A stretch of 64,000 nt of DNA from Halorubrum salinarum (GTDB taxonomy: Archaea; Halobacteriota; Halobacteria; Halobacteriales; Haloferacaceae), in contig NZ_CP053941.1 in assembly GCF_013267195.1 (NCBI RefSeq), positions 2,790,001-2,854,000 on the forward strand. The letters are read 5' to 3'. Every line of letters begins with the position of its first letter. The first letter of the stretch is position 1. The notes under the pieces are model-generated. The model was given only the letters and a program-made list of their open reading frames with translations. It ran no database searches and had not been told where the DNA came from. A program made the translations under genes and the position numbers. Shown one piece after another: positions 42,420-52,017 of this stretch.

Positions 42420-43510
42420 GCGCGGACACCGAGTTCGAGGTCGGCCAGCACGTCGTTGAGCAGGGCGACCGCCTCGCGGGTCTCCTCGCGCGTCCCCGTG
42501 GAGACGCGGACGTGTTCCGGGAGCCCGAACGAGGTACAGTCGCGGATGATGACGCCGCGCTCCTGGGCCGCCTCGGCGACGCGCTCGCCGTCGCCGACCG
42601 CGGCGAGGACGAAGTTGCCGGCGGAGTCGACGGTGGGGGCGTCCAGCTCGTCGGCGATGTACTTGCGGGCCCAGCGCGCGGACTCGACCGACCGTTCGAC
42701 GTGCTCCTCGTCGTCGAGCGCGGCGAGCGCGGCGCGGCAGGCCAGCTCGTTGGCCGCGAACGGGGTGTTGACCCGGGCGTACGCCTCGCCCCACGCCTCG
42801 GGGACGACGCTGTAGCCGATCCGGAGCCCGGCGAGGCCGTACGCCTTCGAGAAGGTGCGGAGGACCGCCACGTCGTCGCGCTCGTCGGCGAGCGGGATCG
42901 CGCTGTCCACGTCGGCGAACTCCCCGTACGCCTCGTCGACGACGACGAGCGTCTCCTCGGCGGTCGCGTCGGCGATCGCCTCGGCCTCGTCGAGCGCGAT
43001 CGTCGACCCGGAGGGGTTGTGCGGGGAGGTGAGGTAGACGATCCGCTCGCCGCCGTAGGCGGACAGCACCGTCTCGGCGTCCTGCGCGAAGCCGTCGGCC
43101 GGGGAGAGCTCGTACTCCGTCACCTCGCCGTGGTGGTACCGCGACGACATCGCGTAGTAGGCGAAGCCGGGGCTCGGGACCAGCACCTCGTCGCCGGGCT
43201 CTAAGGCGGCCCGCGAGAGGTAGTCGATCGAGCCGTCGGCGCCGGGCGAGACCCACACCTGCTCGTCGTCGACGCCCCACTTCTCGGCGATCTTCGCGGT
43301 GAGGTCGGTGTGCGAGGACTTCGGGTACTGGTTCACCCGGTCGGCGTGCTCGCGGATCGCCTCGACGGCCGCCGGGCTCGGCCCGTGCGGGTTCTCGTTC
43401 GAGGAGAGCTTGATGAGGTCGTCGGGGTCGAGCCCGCGCTCGCGGGCGACCTCCTCGACGCCCCGCCCGGGCACGTACGGCGAGTGATCGGAGAGATCCC
43501 GTGGTTCCAT
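42416..43510 (-). CDS. hisC: Histidinol-phosphate aminotransferase
   Basis: A 364-residue PLP enzyme that converts imidazole-acetol phosphate and glutamate to histidinol phosphate. It has LSSNENPHGPSPAAVEA near residue 35, YPKSSHTDL, SPHNPSGSTI, VVDEAYGEF and the PLP lysine in RTFSKAYGLAGLRIGY. The C-terminal VRVSTGTREE carries the substrate-binding Arg. First gene of a three-gene operon with an AK6 kinase and a lipid transferase; no other his genes are in the window. Confidence 0.95.
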   Translation of the reverse strand: MEPRDLSDHSPYVPGRGVEEVARERGLDPDDLIKLSSNENPHGPSPAAVEAIREHADRVNQYPKSSHTDLTAKIAEKWGVDDEQVWVSPGADGSIDYLSRAALEPGDEVLVPSPGFAYYAMSSRYHHGEVTEYELSPADGFAQDAETVLSAYGGERIVYLTSPHNPSGSTIALDEAEAIADATAEETLVVVDEAYGEFADVDSAIPLADERDDVAVLRTFSKAYGLAGLRIGYSVVPEAWGEAYARVNTPFAANELACRAALAALDDEEHVERSVESARWARKYIADELDAPTVDSAGNFVLAAVGDGERVAEAAQERGVIIRDCTSFGLPEHVRVSTGTREETREAVALLNDVLADLELGVRA

Positions 43511-43585
43511 GTCACCGATTCGGGGACCGGCGGGCTTAAGCGTGGTCTTGGCGGTCGAGGGCTCGCGACGGGGCCGCCCCGCCGT

Positions 43586-45067
43586 TCACGACGAGTGGCC
43601 GTCGGCGAACCGCCGCTCGGCCTCGGCGACCACGTCGGGTCGCCCCGCGAACTCGACGACGACGGTCTCGCTCCCGTAGTCGACGCCCGCGACCACGCCG
43701 CGGTCGTACGCCCACGAGAGCGCGGCTTGCGCGGCGCCGCCGTTGGGCGCCTCGACCGTCGCGGTCGCCGTCGGCAGCGCGTCGGCCACCGCGTCGGCGA
43801 GGTCGGCGAGCCCCGTCTCGTCGCGGACGCTGACCGGAATCGGTGACCGGAGCGCGTCGACGACGGGGGCGTCCCGGGGGTCCAGGTCGGCGACCGCGCC
43901 CTCGTAGGCCGCGACCGCGGCCGCGAGCCCGTCCGCCCCGACCTCATCCGCCTTCGACAGCACGGGGATCACGGGGCCGTCGGTCGCCTCGATCGCCGAC
44001 AGCGACGCCGTGAGCTTCCGGCGGAGGTCGGCCGGGTCGTCGCTCGCGTCGACGACGAGCAGCGCGCAGTCGGCCCCCCGGATCGCGTCGATCGTCGTCC
44101 GGAACGAGCGCACCGCCTCGTGGGGGAGCCCGTCGAGGAAGCCGACGGTGTCGGTGACGAGGACCCGCCGCCCGCCGACCGTCGCGCGGCGCGTCGTCGT
44201 CGAGAGCGTCTCGAACGGCCGGTCCGCGACCGCGAGCAGGCCGTCGCCCTCGGCCGGGTCGCCCTCGGCGTCGGTGCGGTCGGCGTCAAGAGTCCCCGGC
44301 TCGTCCCCGAATTCGGGGTCGTCGACCTCGTCCGCGAGCCGGCGGGCCAGCGTCGACTTCCCGGCGTTGGTGTACCCCGCGAGCGCGACGAGGTCGAACC
44401 CGGCGTCGCGGCGCTCCGCCCGTCTGGCCGCCCGGTCGTCGGCGATCTCGTCGAGCGCGCGCTCGGCCGACTCGATCCGCTTCTCGACGTCGAGCACGCG
44501 GCTGTCGCCCTCCGGCTGGAGGCACACGTCCTCGCTCGCGTCGCGGGCGACCGCCTCGCGGAGCCGGGGCAGCTCGTAGCGCAGGCGCGCCAGCTCCAGC
44601 TGGCGGTCGGCCGCGCGCGAGTCGGCGGCGTCGGCGAACAGCTCCAACACGAGGCGCGGGCGGTCGATCACCGCGGTCCCGGGCGGCAACAGGTCGCCGA
44701 GAGAGAACGTCTGTCCCGGCGACAGGCCCCCGTCGTAGATCACCGCCTCGGCGTCGGTCTCGGCGGCGAGCCGCATCAGCGCCTCGGCCTTCCCGCGGCC
44801 GAGGTCGTAGGTCGGGTCCTCGCGGCGCCGCTGGGTGACCTCGCCGACGACCGCGTAGCCGGCCGCGGCGGCGAGGTCCCGGATCTCAGCCGTGTCAGGC
44901 GGCTCGCCCTCGGAGCGGGCAGCGACGACGGCGGGGGTCGCGCCCGGGTCTGCGGGGTCGAGGGGAGAGAGGTCGGTGTCGCCGGGGCGAGCGTCGGAGG
45001 TATCGGCGGCGGCGTCGGTTTCGATCGATTCGGCTGTCTCGTTCGTCGTGGCGTCGTCTCGTGACAT
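43586..45067 (-). CDS. HflX-family GTPase (second paralogue)
   Basis: A 493-residue protein. The N-terminal HflX domain (about 50-230) has PTYDLGRGKAEAL and VIYDGGLSPGQTFSLGD. A helical linker precedes the G domain with GYTNAGKST, TLSTTTRRATV and DTVGFLDGLP. The G4 motif is SKAD instead of NKxD, and an acidic insertion of about 30 residues (DEPGTLDADRTDAEGDPAEG) lies in the switch I region. The start at 45067 (MSRDDATT) is preferred over 45193, because the extra 42 residues are Arg/Pro-rich and unlike the proteome. The predicted TATA CGCTTATG near 45245 would suit the longer form, so the start is uncertain. Confidence 0.88.
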   Translation of the reverse strand: MSRDDATTNETAESIETDAAADTSDARPGDTDLSPLDPADPGATPAVVAARSEGEPPDTAEIRDLAAAAGYAVVGEVTQRRREDPTYDLGRGKAEALMRLAAETDAEAVIYDGGLSPGQTFSLGDLLPPGTAVIDRPRLVLELFADAADSRAADRQLELARLRYELPRLREAVARDASEDVCLQPEGDSRVLDVEKRIESAERALDEIADDRAARRAERRDAGFDLVALAGYTNAGKSTLARRLADEVDDPEFGDEPGTLDADRTDAEGDPAEGDGLLAVADRPFETLSTTTRRATVGGRRVLVTDTVGFLDGLPHEAVRSFRTTIDAIRGADCALLVVDASDDPADLRRKLTASLSAIEATDGPVIPVLSKADEVGADGLAAAVAAYEGAVADLDPRDAPVVDALRSPIPVSVRDETGLADLADAVADALPTATATVEAPNGGAAQAALSWAYDRGVVAGVDYGSETVVVEFAGRPDVVAEAERRFADGHSS

Positions 45068-45285
45068 TCGGTCGGGCGCTCGCGTCGACCCGGAGAGGGG
45101 AGCGTCTCGCGCTCCGGTCGCGGTGCTGCGGCGCGGGCGACCGACCCCGATTCGCGGACGGGGCGGTCGATCGCGCCGCGGCGGTACCGTCATGAACCGG
45201 CGACGAACGAACTGGTCTCCATACCTCCGACTCCGGGGCCTCGCACATAAGCGTTCACCGGAAACGAGGTGTGGTACCGAGACGC

Positions 45286-45317
45286 AAAAACGAGGGAGTC
45301 CGAGCGGCGCGCCGCTC
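45286..45317 (-). terminator. Hairpin plus T-run terminator of the FAH gene
   Basis: A perfect 16-base palindrome GAGCGGCGCGCCGCTC (45302-45317) overlaps the stop codon. On the minus strand it is followed by TTTTT at 45290-45286. Confidence 0.55.
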
Positions 45318-46059
45318 AGGGGACGCGAACGTCGTGTTCCAGCGTGCCGACGCCCTCGACCTCGACCTCGACGGTGTCGCCGTCCGAGAGCGCGCCGACG
45401 CCCTCGGGGGTGCCCGTCGCGATCACGTCGCCGGGTTCGAGCGTGAGGTACGTCGTGATCTCCTCGATCAGCGTCGGCACGTCGAAGATCATGTGCTCGC
45501 GGTCGCTCGACTGCTTCGTTTCGCCGTTGACGCGGAGCTCGACGCTCGCGTCGGCGGGCACCTCGTCGGGCGTCGCGAGGACCGGGCCCAGCGGCGCGGC
45601 GCCGTCGAACGCCTTCCCGCGCACCCAGTTCTGCTCGCGGTTCTGGTCGTCGCGGTTCGACACGTCGTTCATACAGGTGAACCCGGCGACCACGTCCATC
45701 GCGTCGGCGGCGTCGACCGCCTTACACTGCTCGCCGATCACGACCGCGAACTCCGCCTCCCAGTCGATCCGATCCTTGCCGGCGGGGACGGTCACGGTGT
45801 CGCCGTGGCTCGCCACCGCGTTCGGCGGCTTGAGGAAGAGCAGCGGGCGGTCCGGCACGTCGTTGCCGAGCTCCTCGGCGTGGTCGGCGTAGTTGCGGCC
45901 GATACAGACGATCTTCGACGGGTCGGTCGGCGCGAGCACGTCGATATCGGGGTCGGAGAGCGCGTACTCCTCGCCGCCGAAGGCGACCGTGTCGGTCGCC
46001 GGGTCGTACTCGCCCTCGCGGATCGATCCGGCCGGGTCGCGGAACCGTGCGCGGTACAT
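45316..46059 (-). CDS. Fumarylacetoacetate hydrolase (FAH) family protein
   Basis: A 247-residue FAH-fold protein. It has the signature KIVCIGRNYADHAEELG, the metal-binding WEAEFAVVIGE, FTCMNDVSNRDDQ, and the C-terminal DVIATGTPEGVGAL. Members act as acylpyruvases, 2-hydroxyhepta-diene-dioate isomerases or oxaloacetate decarboxylases. The metal ligands Glu, Glu and Asp are present, but substrate is not deducible. A lone gene with a strong terminator. Confidence 0.93.
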   Translation of the reverse strand: MYRARFRDPAGSIREGEYDPATDTVAFGGEEYALSDPDIDVLAPTDPSKIVCIGRNYADHAEELGNDVPDRPLLFLKPPNAVASHGDTVTVPAGKDRIDWEAEFAVVIGEQCKAVDAADAMDVVAGFTCMNDVSNRDDQNREQNWVRGKAFDGAAPLGPVLATPDEVPADASVELRVNGETKQSSDREHMIFDVPTLIEEITTYLTLEPGDVIATGTPEGVGALSDGDTVEVEVEGVGTLEHDVRVP

Positions 46060-46139
46060 ACGCGGCCGAACGGGCGGCCCCCCGAAAAGCGTTCCCGGAG
46101 AGGCAAGCGACGACCGCGACCGGGCGCGGGTCCGCGGAC

Positions 46140-47228
46140 TCAGTCGGTCCGATCGGCGGACTCACGGACCGAGTCCGTCGTCGTCGAATCCGCTTTTGTC
46201 GCGTCCGCCGTCTCGTTCGCGGCGTCGGCGGCGGGCTCCTCGTCGCCGAGTTCGTCGAGCGACAGCGACTCGACGTCGTCCGCGAACAGCTCCGACCGCG
46301 CGCAGTCGGCGCAGTAGTGGTTGTACCGGACCGAGTGGGTCCGGACCGGCACGCCGGCGACCACCGTCTCGTCGCGGCGCCGCCTGACGAGGCCGCGGTC
46401 GAACGGCTCGTCGCAGACGACGCAGGGCTCCTCGACGGACTCGGGCGGGCGGACGACCCGGTGATCGACCGTCTTCTGCCGGCCGAACTCGGTGACCCCG
46501 TGGCGGCGGTCGAGTCGCCGGCGGACGGGCGGGGACACGCCGAGCCCGAGCCCGACAAACGCGAGGCCGATCAGCGCGGCGGGCACGGAGCCGCTCGTCC
46601 CCCCGAGGAAGGCGATCCACCCGCCGATCACGAAGAGCAGCGCGATGAGGAGGTACCCGGCGACGGTCTCCGTTCGGCTCTCTCCGGGGGCGCTCGACGG
46701 GGCGCGCGTCGGCGTCGAGTCGCCGCGGACGAGGCGCCGCCGCTCGGCCAGCTTCGAGTAGTGCCACCAGCCGTACAGCAGGTTCCCGATGCCGCTGGTG
46801 AAGAAGAACAGGAGGACGTGGACGCCGACGGAGCCGATCCCCCTATCGACGAGGACCACGCGGTCGCCGGCGTCCTGTTCGATCTCCCATCCGGCGTCGA
46901 GATGGTCCTGGACGCGGCGGCGGAACGCGCGCTCGCTCTCGTCCGGCGACGCGGCCGAGGGCGACGGGGGCCGGTCCGCCCCGCCCGACCGGCCGCTCGA
47001 CCGCTCGGACGCGGCGGACTCACCGCCCGCCCGCGACGCGCCGCAGTTCGAACAGAACCGGTCGTCGTCGTCGAAGGCCGCGCCGCACTCGGCACAGTAG
47101 GCGGGGTCGGAGGGGTCGCCGAGGTCGGCGCCGCAGTCGGGGCAGAAGCTCGCCCCGTCCGGCACCGCCTCGCCGCAGGCGGGGCAGGCGGCCGGCGGGC
47201 CGCCGGGCTCGCTGGTCTGGGAGGGCAT
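46140..47228 (-). CDS. Zinc-ribbon membrane protein
   Basis: A 362-residue protein. The first 65 residues hold four CxxC pairs forming two zinc ribbons (CPAC/CPDC, CAEC/CSNC), then an acidic disordered linker. HVLLFFFTSGIGNLLYGWWHY near 145 and VAGYLLIALLFVIGGWIAFLGG with LIGLAFVGLGLGVS are transmembrane segments. The C-terminal part has a further CVVCDEPFDRG and HYCADC pair. This layout suggests a membrane-anchored zinc protein, perhaps a regulator or chaperone. Function unknown. Confidence 0.8.
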   Translation of the reverse strand: MPSQTSEPGGPPAACPACGEAVPDGASFCPDCGADLGDPSDPAYCAECGAAFDDDDRFCSNCGASRAGGESAASERSSGRSGGADRPPSPSAASPDESERAFRRRVQDHLDAGWEIEQDAGDRVVLVDRGIGSVGVHVLLFFFTSGIGNLLYGWWHYSKLAERRRLVRGDSTPTRAPSSAPGESRTETVAGYLLIALLFVIGGWIAFLGGTSGSVPAALIGLAFVGLGLGVSPPVRRRLDRRHGVTEFGRQKTVDHRVVRPPESVEEPCVVCDEPFDRGLVRRRRDETVVAGVPVRTHSVRYNHYCADCARSELFADDVESLSLDELGDEEPAADAANETADATKADSTTTDSVRESADRTD

Positions 47229-47296
47229 CTACCGGTCGTTCGCGCCCGTTCCGGTTAATTGCTTTCGCCGACGGGCGACGGCTTCCGCGGCGTCGA

Positions 47297-47305
47297 GTTT
47301 TATTA
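47297..47305 (+). promoter_or_regulatory. TATA element of the metallo-hydrolase gene
   Basis: GTTTTATTA is centred 33 bases before the ATG at 47334. Confidence 0.5.
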
Positions 47306-47333
47306 CGACGCGCCGAGACGTACGGAACGGACC

Positions 47334-48056
47334 ATGGAACTCACCTGGCACGGCCACTCCACGTGGCACGTCGTCGTCGAGGACACGGAGCTGCTCATCG
47401 ACCCGTTCTTCGACAACCCGAAGACCGACGTCGACCCCGCGGACCTCGACCCCGACTACCTCCTGTTGACCCACGGACACGCGGACCACATCGGCGACGC
47501 CGCCGAGTTCCCGGACGCGACGGTGGTCGCCACCCCGGAGCTGACCGGCTACGTCCAGGAGAACTTCGGCCACGAGCACACGCTCCCGGCCGGCGGCATG
47601 AACATCGGCGGCACCGCCGAGTGCGGCGACGCGTGGGTGACGATGGTCCGCGCGGACCACTCGAACGGCATCGAGAACGACCCCGACTACTCCGCCGGCA
47701 TGCCGACCGGGTTCGTCATCGGCGACAAGAAGCCGACCCAGGAGTCCGACCCCGACTGCACCACGTTCTACCACGCCGGCGACACGGGCCTGATGTCCGA
47801 GATGGTCGACGTGATCGCCCCGTACCTCGAACCGGACGCCGCGGCCCTGCCCGCCGGCGACCACTTCACCATGGGGCCCGCGGGCGCCGGCATCGCCGCC
47901 GACTGGGTGGGCGCCGACGTGGTCTTCCCGATGCACTACGACTCGTTCGGCCCGATCGAGATCGAGACCCGCGAGTTCGTCAACGAGGTGAAGGCCGCGG
48001 GCGCCGCCGCCGAACCCGTCGTCCTCGAGGGCGACGAGACGTACACGCTCGACTGA
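47334..48056 (+). CDS. Metal-dependent hydrolase, metallo-beta-lactamase fold (UPF0173/UlaG-like)
   Basis: A 240-residue protein. It starts [20 protein letters not shown], carries the metal motif [10 protein letters not shown] (HxHxDH), then a His in VRADHSNG, an Asp in YHAGDTGLM, and a His in MHYDSFGP. This is the UPF0173/L-ascorbate-6-phosphate-lactonase-like group. Reaction unknown. The ATG at 47334 fits the TATA element and the family start. Confidence 0.92.
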   Translation: MELTWHGHSTWHVVVEDTELLIDPFFDNPKTDVDPADLDPDYLLLTHGHADHIGDAAEFPDATVVATPELTGYVQENFGHEHTLPAGGMNIGGTAECGDAWVTMVRADHSNGIENDPDYSAGMPTGFVIGDKKPTQESDPDCTTFYHAGDTGLMSEMVDVIAPYLEPDAAALPAGDHFTMGPAGAGIAADWVGADVVFPMHYDSFGPIEIETREFVNEVKAAGAAAEPVVLEGDETYTLD

Positions 48057-48092
48057 GGGAACAGGTCGACGGCCTCTCCGGTGATTCCGCCA

Positions 48093-48097
48093 TTTTT
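48093..48097 (+). terminator. T-run terminator after the metallo-hydrolase
   Basis: TTTTT lies 37 bases after the stop, with no obvious hairpin. Confidence 0.35.
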
Positions 48098-48215
48098 CGC
48101 GGCGCTCGCGCGCGGAGCGACCGCGACCGAAGCTGCGTCGACCCCGCCCGTCCCCCGGCACTCACGTCCCGTGTCGGCAGCCTTTAGCGGCGGGAGGACG
48201 AACGGACGGTCGACT

Positions 48216-48614
48216 ATGGCAGACATCGAGACGTCCACGGTTTCCGAGGAAGGGTACGCCAGCACCAGCCAGGTCGGCGAGTTCGACCTCCAGATCGACG
48301 CGACCGACGAGACGGGCCCGAACCCGAACGCGACGCTCGTCGCGACGTACGCCTCCTGTTACCTCCCGGCGCTCCGCGTCGGCGGGAGCCAGCGCGGCGA
48401 GGAGGACCTCGGCAAGATCCAGATCGACGCGAGCGCCGACCTCGACGACGACGACGACCTCGAATCGATCGCCTTCGACGTCCACGTCGAGGCCGACCTC
48501 GACGACGAGACCGCCGCCGACATCGCCGAGCGCGCCGAGGGCATCTGCCACGTCCACAGCGCGCTCCGCGAGGGGCTCCACGCCGACGTCAGCGTCTACC
48601 CCGGCGCGTTCTGA
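48216..48614 (+). CDS. OsmC family protein
   Basis: A 132-residue OsmC/Ohr-fold protein. It has the first active-site-like Cys in VATYASCYLPALRVG and the second in ICHVHSALREGL, with IAFDVHVEADLDDETAADIA between them. Such proteins reduce organic or fatty-acid hydroperoxides with thiols. Both cysteines are present, so it is probably active. Short promoter region; T6 terminator at 48641-48646. Confidence 0.92.
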   Translation: MADIETSTVSEEGYASTSQVGEFDLQIDATDETGPNPNATLVATYASCYLPALRVGGSQRGEEDLGKIQIDASADLDDDDDLESIAFDVHVEADLDDETAADIAERAEGICHVHSALREGLHADVSVYPGAF

Positions 48615-48640
48615 GGCCGGACCCCCGCGTCGAAACTCGA

Positions 48641-48646
48641 TTTTTT
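48641..48646 (+). terminator. T6 terminator after osmC
   Basis: TTTTTT follows 27 bases after the osmC stop, in the short gap to the convergent kinase gene. Confidence 0.45.
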
Positions 48647-48665
48647 CCCGACCGTACCCGCCCGC

Positions 48666-51305
48666 TCAGTCCCGCGACTCCGCCTCTTCCGCGGCCGGCC
48701 CCGAGGGATCGCCGGGCGCCGCGGACCCGTCCGCGTCCGATCCCGGGCGGTCGAGCCCGGTGAACTCGAACCGGGCCCCCCCGCGTTCCCCCTCCGTGAC
48801 CGCGACCTCCCAGCCGTGCGCCTCGGCGATGCGCTGGACGATGGAGAGCCCGAAGCCGGTGCCCGTCTCGGAGGTGGTGTAGCCGCTCTCGAACACCCGG
48901 TCCCGCTCGTCGGCGTCGATCCCGGGGCCGTCGTCCTCGACGTAGAACCCGTCCGGGAGGTCGCCGACGACGACGCGTTGCCCCCCGTGTTCGGCCGCGT
49001 TCCGGTACAGGTTCCCGAGGAGCTGCCGGACCCGCCCGGGGTCGGCGTAGATCTCGCCGTCGGCCTCCACCACGACCTCGACAGGCGCGTCCGGCTCGTC
49101 CCCGCCGGCCGCGTCCTCGCCGAACGGGTCCTCCCCGTCCGCCGATCCGAACGCGTCGTCGCTGTACCCGGCTGCCAGGTCGCCGAGGTTGACGGGGTCG
49201 AACGACCCGACCGCCTCCCCCTGCTTGGCGAGCGCGAGCACGTCCTCGATCAGCCGCTCCATCTCGTCGAGCGCGCGCTCGCAGCGGTCGAAGTAGGAGT
49301 CGGTCCCCGTCTCGCGCGCGAGCCGGAGGTACCCAGAGAGGACGTTGAGGGGGTTCCGGAGGTCGTGCGAGACGATGCTCGCGAACTCGTCGAGCCGCTC
49401 GTTCTCCCGCTCGATGCGGCGCTCGTACGCCTTCCGCTCGGAGATGTCGCGGCTGCTCGCGAGGAACCGGTCCTCGCCCTGAACGTCGATGCGCCGCACG
49501 TGGACCTCCGCCGGGAACGTCGACCCGTCGGCGCGGGCGAACGTCGTCTCCAGCCGGACCGTCTCGTCCATCTCTAGGCCCTCCCAGAGCCGCCGCCCCT
49601 CCTCGGGGTCGAGCTCGGCGTCGACTTCCCACACGTCCATCCCGACTATCTCCTCGCGGTCGTACCCGAGCGCGTCGGTCATCGCGCGGTTGGCGTCGAC
49701 GATCGACCCCGCCTCGTCGTGGATGTCGATCATGTCCGGCGAGCGCTCGAAGAGGGCCTCCAGCCGCGCGGTGGTACGTTCGAGCCGGCGCTGTCGGCGC
49801 CGCTCGGTGGTCACGTTCCGGGAGATGCCGAGCACCCCGTCGAACTCCCCGTCGATGACGAGTCGGGTCAGTCCGTAGTCGACGATCGCCCCGGGCTCTC
49901 CCGGGAGGTCGACCTCGACCGTCCCGGTCAGGGAGTCGCGCTCGCCGTCGACGAGTTCGCGGTACTCGTCGCCGTCGGTCGCCCGGATGCGCTCGACGAG
50001 GCGGCTCTCGCGGCCGACGAGCGACTCGCGGTCGGTCCCGAGCACGTCGGCGATGTAGTCGTTCGCGAGCGCGATGCGGCCGTCGGCGTCGTAGATACAT
50101 ACCGACTCCGGCAGCTCGTCGACGATGCGGCGGTAGCGTTCGAGCTCGCGCTCGCGCTCCTTCTCCTCGGTGACGTCGATGTGGATCCCGACGGCCCGGA
50201 GGGGCTCGCCGTCCTCGGTCCGCTCGACGACCCGGCCCCGGTCGCGGATCCACTTCCAGTCGCCCGACTTCGTCCGCATGCGGTAGTCGCTCTGGTAAGG
50301 GTCGGTCTCGCCGTTGAAGTGCGCCTCGATGGCGTCCCAGGCGTCGTCGATGTCGTCGGGGTGGACGCGGTCCTCCCACGTCGACAGGTCGAAGTCGATC
50401 TCGTCGGTGTCGTGGCCGAGCATCCCGGCCCACCGGTCGTCGAACCGGACCTCGTCCGTCCGGACGTTCCAGTCCCAGACGCCGACGTCGGCCCCCTCGA
50501 CGGCCAGCTGGAGCCGCTCCGAGACCTCCCGGAGCTCCCGCTCGCGTTCCCGGCGCTCCGTCACGTCGCGGAAGTACAGCGCCAGCCCGTCGGCGGTCGG
50601 GTAGGCGTTCACCACGAGCACCGCGTCGAGGCGGTCGACGTGGTGTTCGAACTCGGTCGCCTCGCCGGTCGCGGCGACCTCGCGCAGCGCCGCCTCCGCC
50701 TCGGTGCCGGCGACCTCCGGGAACAGCTCCCAGATCCGCTCGCCGAGCAGCGCGTCCGCGTCGCGCTCGACGAAGCCCGCCGCCCGCTCGTTGAGGTAGG
50801 TCAGCCGCCACTCCGAGTCGACCTGACAGAAGGCGTCGCTGGTGCGCTCCAGGTGCGCGGCCAGGCGGCGACCGCCGCGAGCCTCAGACACCGCGTCCGC
50901 GACCGCGTTCGCGAGCCGCGCGAACTCGTCCGCCGGCTCGTCCCGTCGGATGTACTCGTCGACGCCGGCCGAGACGGCGTCGCTGGCGACCGCCTCCGAC
51001 CCCGACCCGGTGAAGAGCACGAACGGCACGTCCCCGTGGCGGTCGCGGACCGTCTCTAACAGTCCGACCCCGTCGATCTCTGACAGTTCGTACCCGGAGA
51101 CCACGCAGTGGAACGACGCCGACGACAGCGCGTCGAGCGCCGCCTCGGCGTCCTCGACCGTGACCACCTCGAACCGGTCGTCGCGCGCTTCGAGCCGCGA
51201 GGCCGCCGTCTCGGCGAACGCCGGTTCGCCGTCGACCACGAGGACCCGCACGAGCGACGCCGCTCGCGGTCCCCCGTCGCCGTCGGCTCCGTCCGCTTGA
51301 CTCAT
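48666..51305 (-). CDS. Multi-PAS histidine kinase with degenerate N-terminal receiver
   Basis: An 879-residue cytosolic sensor kinase. Residues 18-140 form a receiver fold, but the phosphoacceptor Asp is Gly71 (VVSGYEL) and the conserved Lys is Arg (YIRRDE), so it cannot be phosphorylated normally. Four PAS/PAC units follow (about 150-255, 262-385, 388-505, 512-635), including GVWDWNVRTDEVRF and NDYIADVLGTDRESL. The HisKA motif is ASIVSHDLRNPLNVL near 655. The ATPase has LLGNLYRNAAEH, VEDDGPGIDADE and GTGFGLSIVQRIAE, with an acidic insertion between. No response regulator is adjacent. Confidence 0.93.
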   Translation of the reverse strand: MSQADGADGDGGPRAASLVRVLVVDGEPAFAETAASRLEARDDRFEVVTVEDAEAALDALSSASFHCVVSGYELSEIDGVGLLETVRDRHGDVPFVLFTGSGSEAVASDAVSAGVDEYIRRDEPADEFARLANAVADAVSEARGGRRLAAHLERTSDAFCQVDSEWRLTYLNERAAGFVERDADALLGERIWELFPEVAGTEAEAALREVAATGEATEFEHHVDRLDAVLVVNAYPTADGLALYFRDVTERRERERELREVSERLQLAVEGADVGVWDWNVRTDEVRFDDRWAGMLGHDTDEIDFDLSTWEDRVHPDDIDDAWDAIEAHFNGETDPYQSDYRMRTKSGDWKWIRDRGRVVERTEDGEPLRAVGIHIDVTEEKERERELERYRRIVDELPESVCIYDADGRIALANDYIADVLGTDRESLVGRESRLVERIRATDGDEYRELVDGERDSLTGTVEVDLPGEPGAIVDYGLTRLVIDGEFDGVLGISRNVTTERRRQRRLERTTARLEALFERSPDMIDIHDEAGSIVDANRAMTDALGYDREEIVGMDVWEVDAELDPEEGRRLWEGLEMDETVRLETTFARADGSTFPAEVHVRRIDVQGEDRFLASSRDISERKAYERRIERENERLDEFASIVSHDLRNPLNVLSGYLRLARETGTDSYFDRCERALDEMERLIEDVLALAKQGEAVGSFDPVNLGDLAAGYSDDAFGSADGEDPFGEDAAGGDEPDAPVEVVVEADGEIYADPGRVRQLLGNLYRNAAEHGGQRVVVGDLPDGFYVEDDGPGIDADERDRVFESGYTTSETGTGFGLSIVQRIAEAHGWEVAVTEGERGGARFEFTGLDRPGSDADGSAAPGDPSGPAAEEAESRD

Positions 51306-51351
51306 CTGCGTAGGTGTTTTCTACTCGACATTATAACCGTTTCGCTCGGTT

Positions 51352-52017
51352 TCATCGGACGACCGTCGAAACGGAAATGCCGGACCCGACGGGGAGGACC
51401 GCCGTCTCCACGGCGTCGTCCGAGCGGACGGTCCCCACGTACGCGCCGATGCCGCGCGTCTGGGCGTCCACGGCGGCGTCCGGGAGCGGTTCGCCGGCCT
51501 CGAAGTGCGCGACGAGGTCGCCGAAGTCGATCGGGCCGCGGGCGATGTTGTCGGCGACGATCACGCCGCCGGACCGGACCTTCGGGAGGACGGTCCGGTA
51601 GGCGTCCGCGTACCGCTCCTTCTGGTGATCGATCAGCACCACGTCGAACGGGCCGTCGTAGCGGTCGACGGTCTCCATCGCGTCGCCGACCTCGAAGGTG
51701 ACGCGGTCGGCGTACCCGCCCTCGACGGCGAACGAGACGCCGCGTTCGGCCTCGTCGGCGTCGAACTCGGTACACACCACGTGCCCGGCGCCGCCCCGGA
51801 GGAACCAGGTGGCGGAGTAGCCGAACCCCGAGCCGAACTCGAAGACGCGGTCGGCGTCCGTCAGTCGCGCGAGCAGGCGGAGGACCGCCCCCGCCTCCGG
51901 CCCGATGATGGGGAAGCCCCAGTCGTCGGCGAGGTCGGCCATCTCCGCCTGCGTCTCGGTGTGTTCCGGCGCCGTCGCGGCCAGGAACCGACGCGCAGGG
52001 TCCGTAAGCACGTCCAT
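51352..52017 (-). CDS. SAM-dependent O-methyltransferase-like protein
   Basis: A 221-residue class I methyltransferase of the catechol/caffeoyl-CoA O-methyltransferase type. SAM-binding motif I is FEFGSGFGYSATWFL near residue 60; motif II CTEFDADEAE holds the acidic ribose-binding residue; DVVLIDHQKERYADA is the metal/active-site region with the typical LIDxxK pattern. Substrate unknown. Confidence 0.88.
   Translation of the reverse strand: MDVLTDPARRFLAATAPEHTETQAEMADLADDWGFPIIGPEAGAVLRLLARLTDADRVFEFGSGFGYSATWFLRGGAGHVVCTEFDADEAERGVSFAVEGGYADRVTFEVGDAMETVDRYDGPFDVVLIDHQKERYADAYRTVLPKVRSGGVIVADNIARGPIDFGDLVAHFEAGEPLPDAAVDAQTRGIGAYVGTVRSDDAVETAVLPVGSGISVSTVVR

Noticed and set aside
45068-45193. 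N-terminal extension of the second HflX
   Set aside because: The added 42 residues are Arg/Pro-rich, unlike acidic haloarchaeal proteins. Kept only as an alternative because a TATA-like site lies further upstream.
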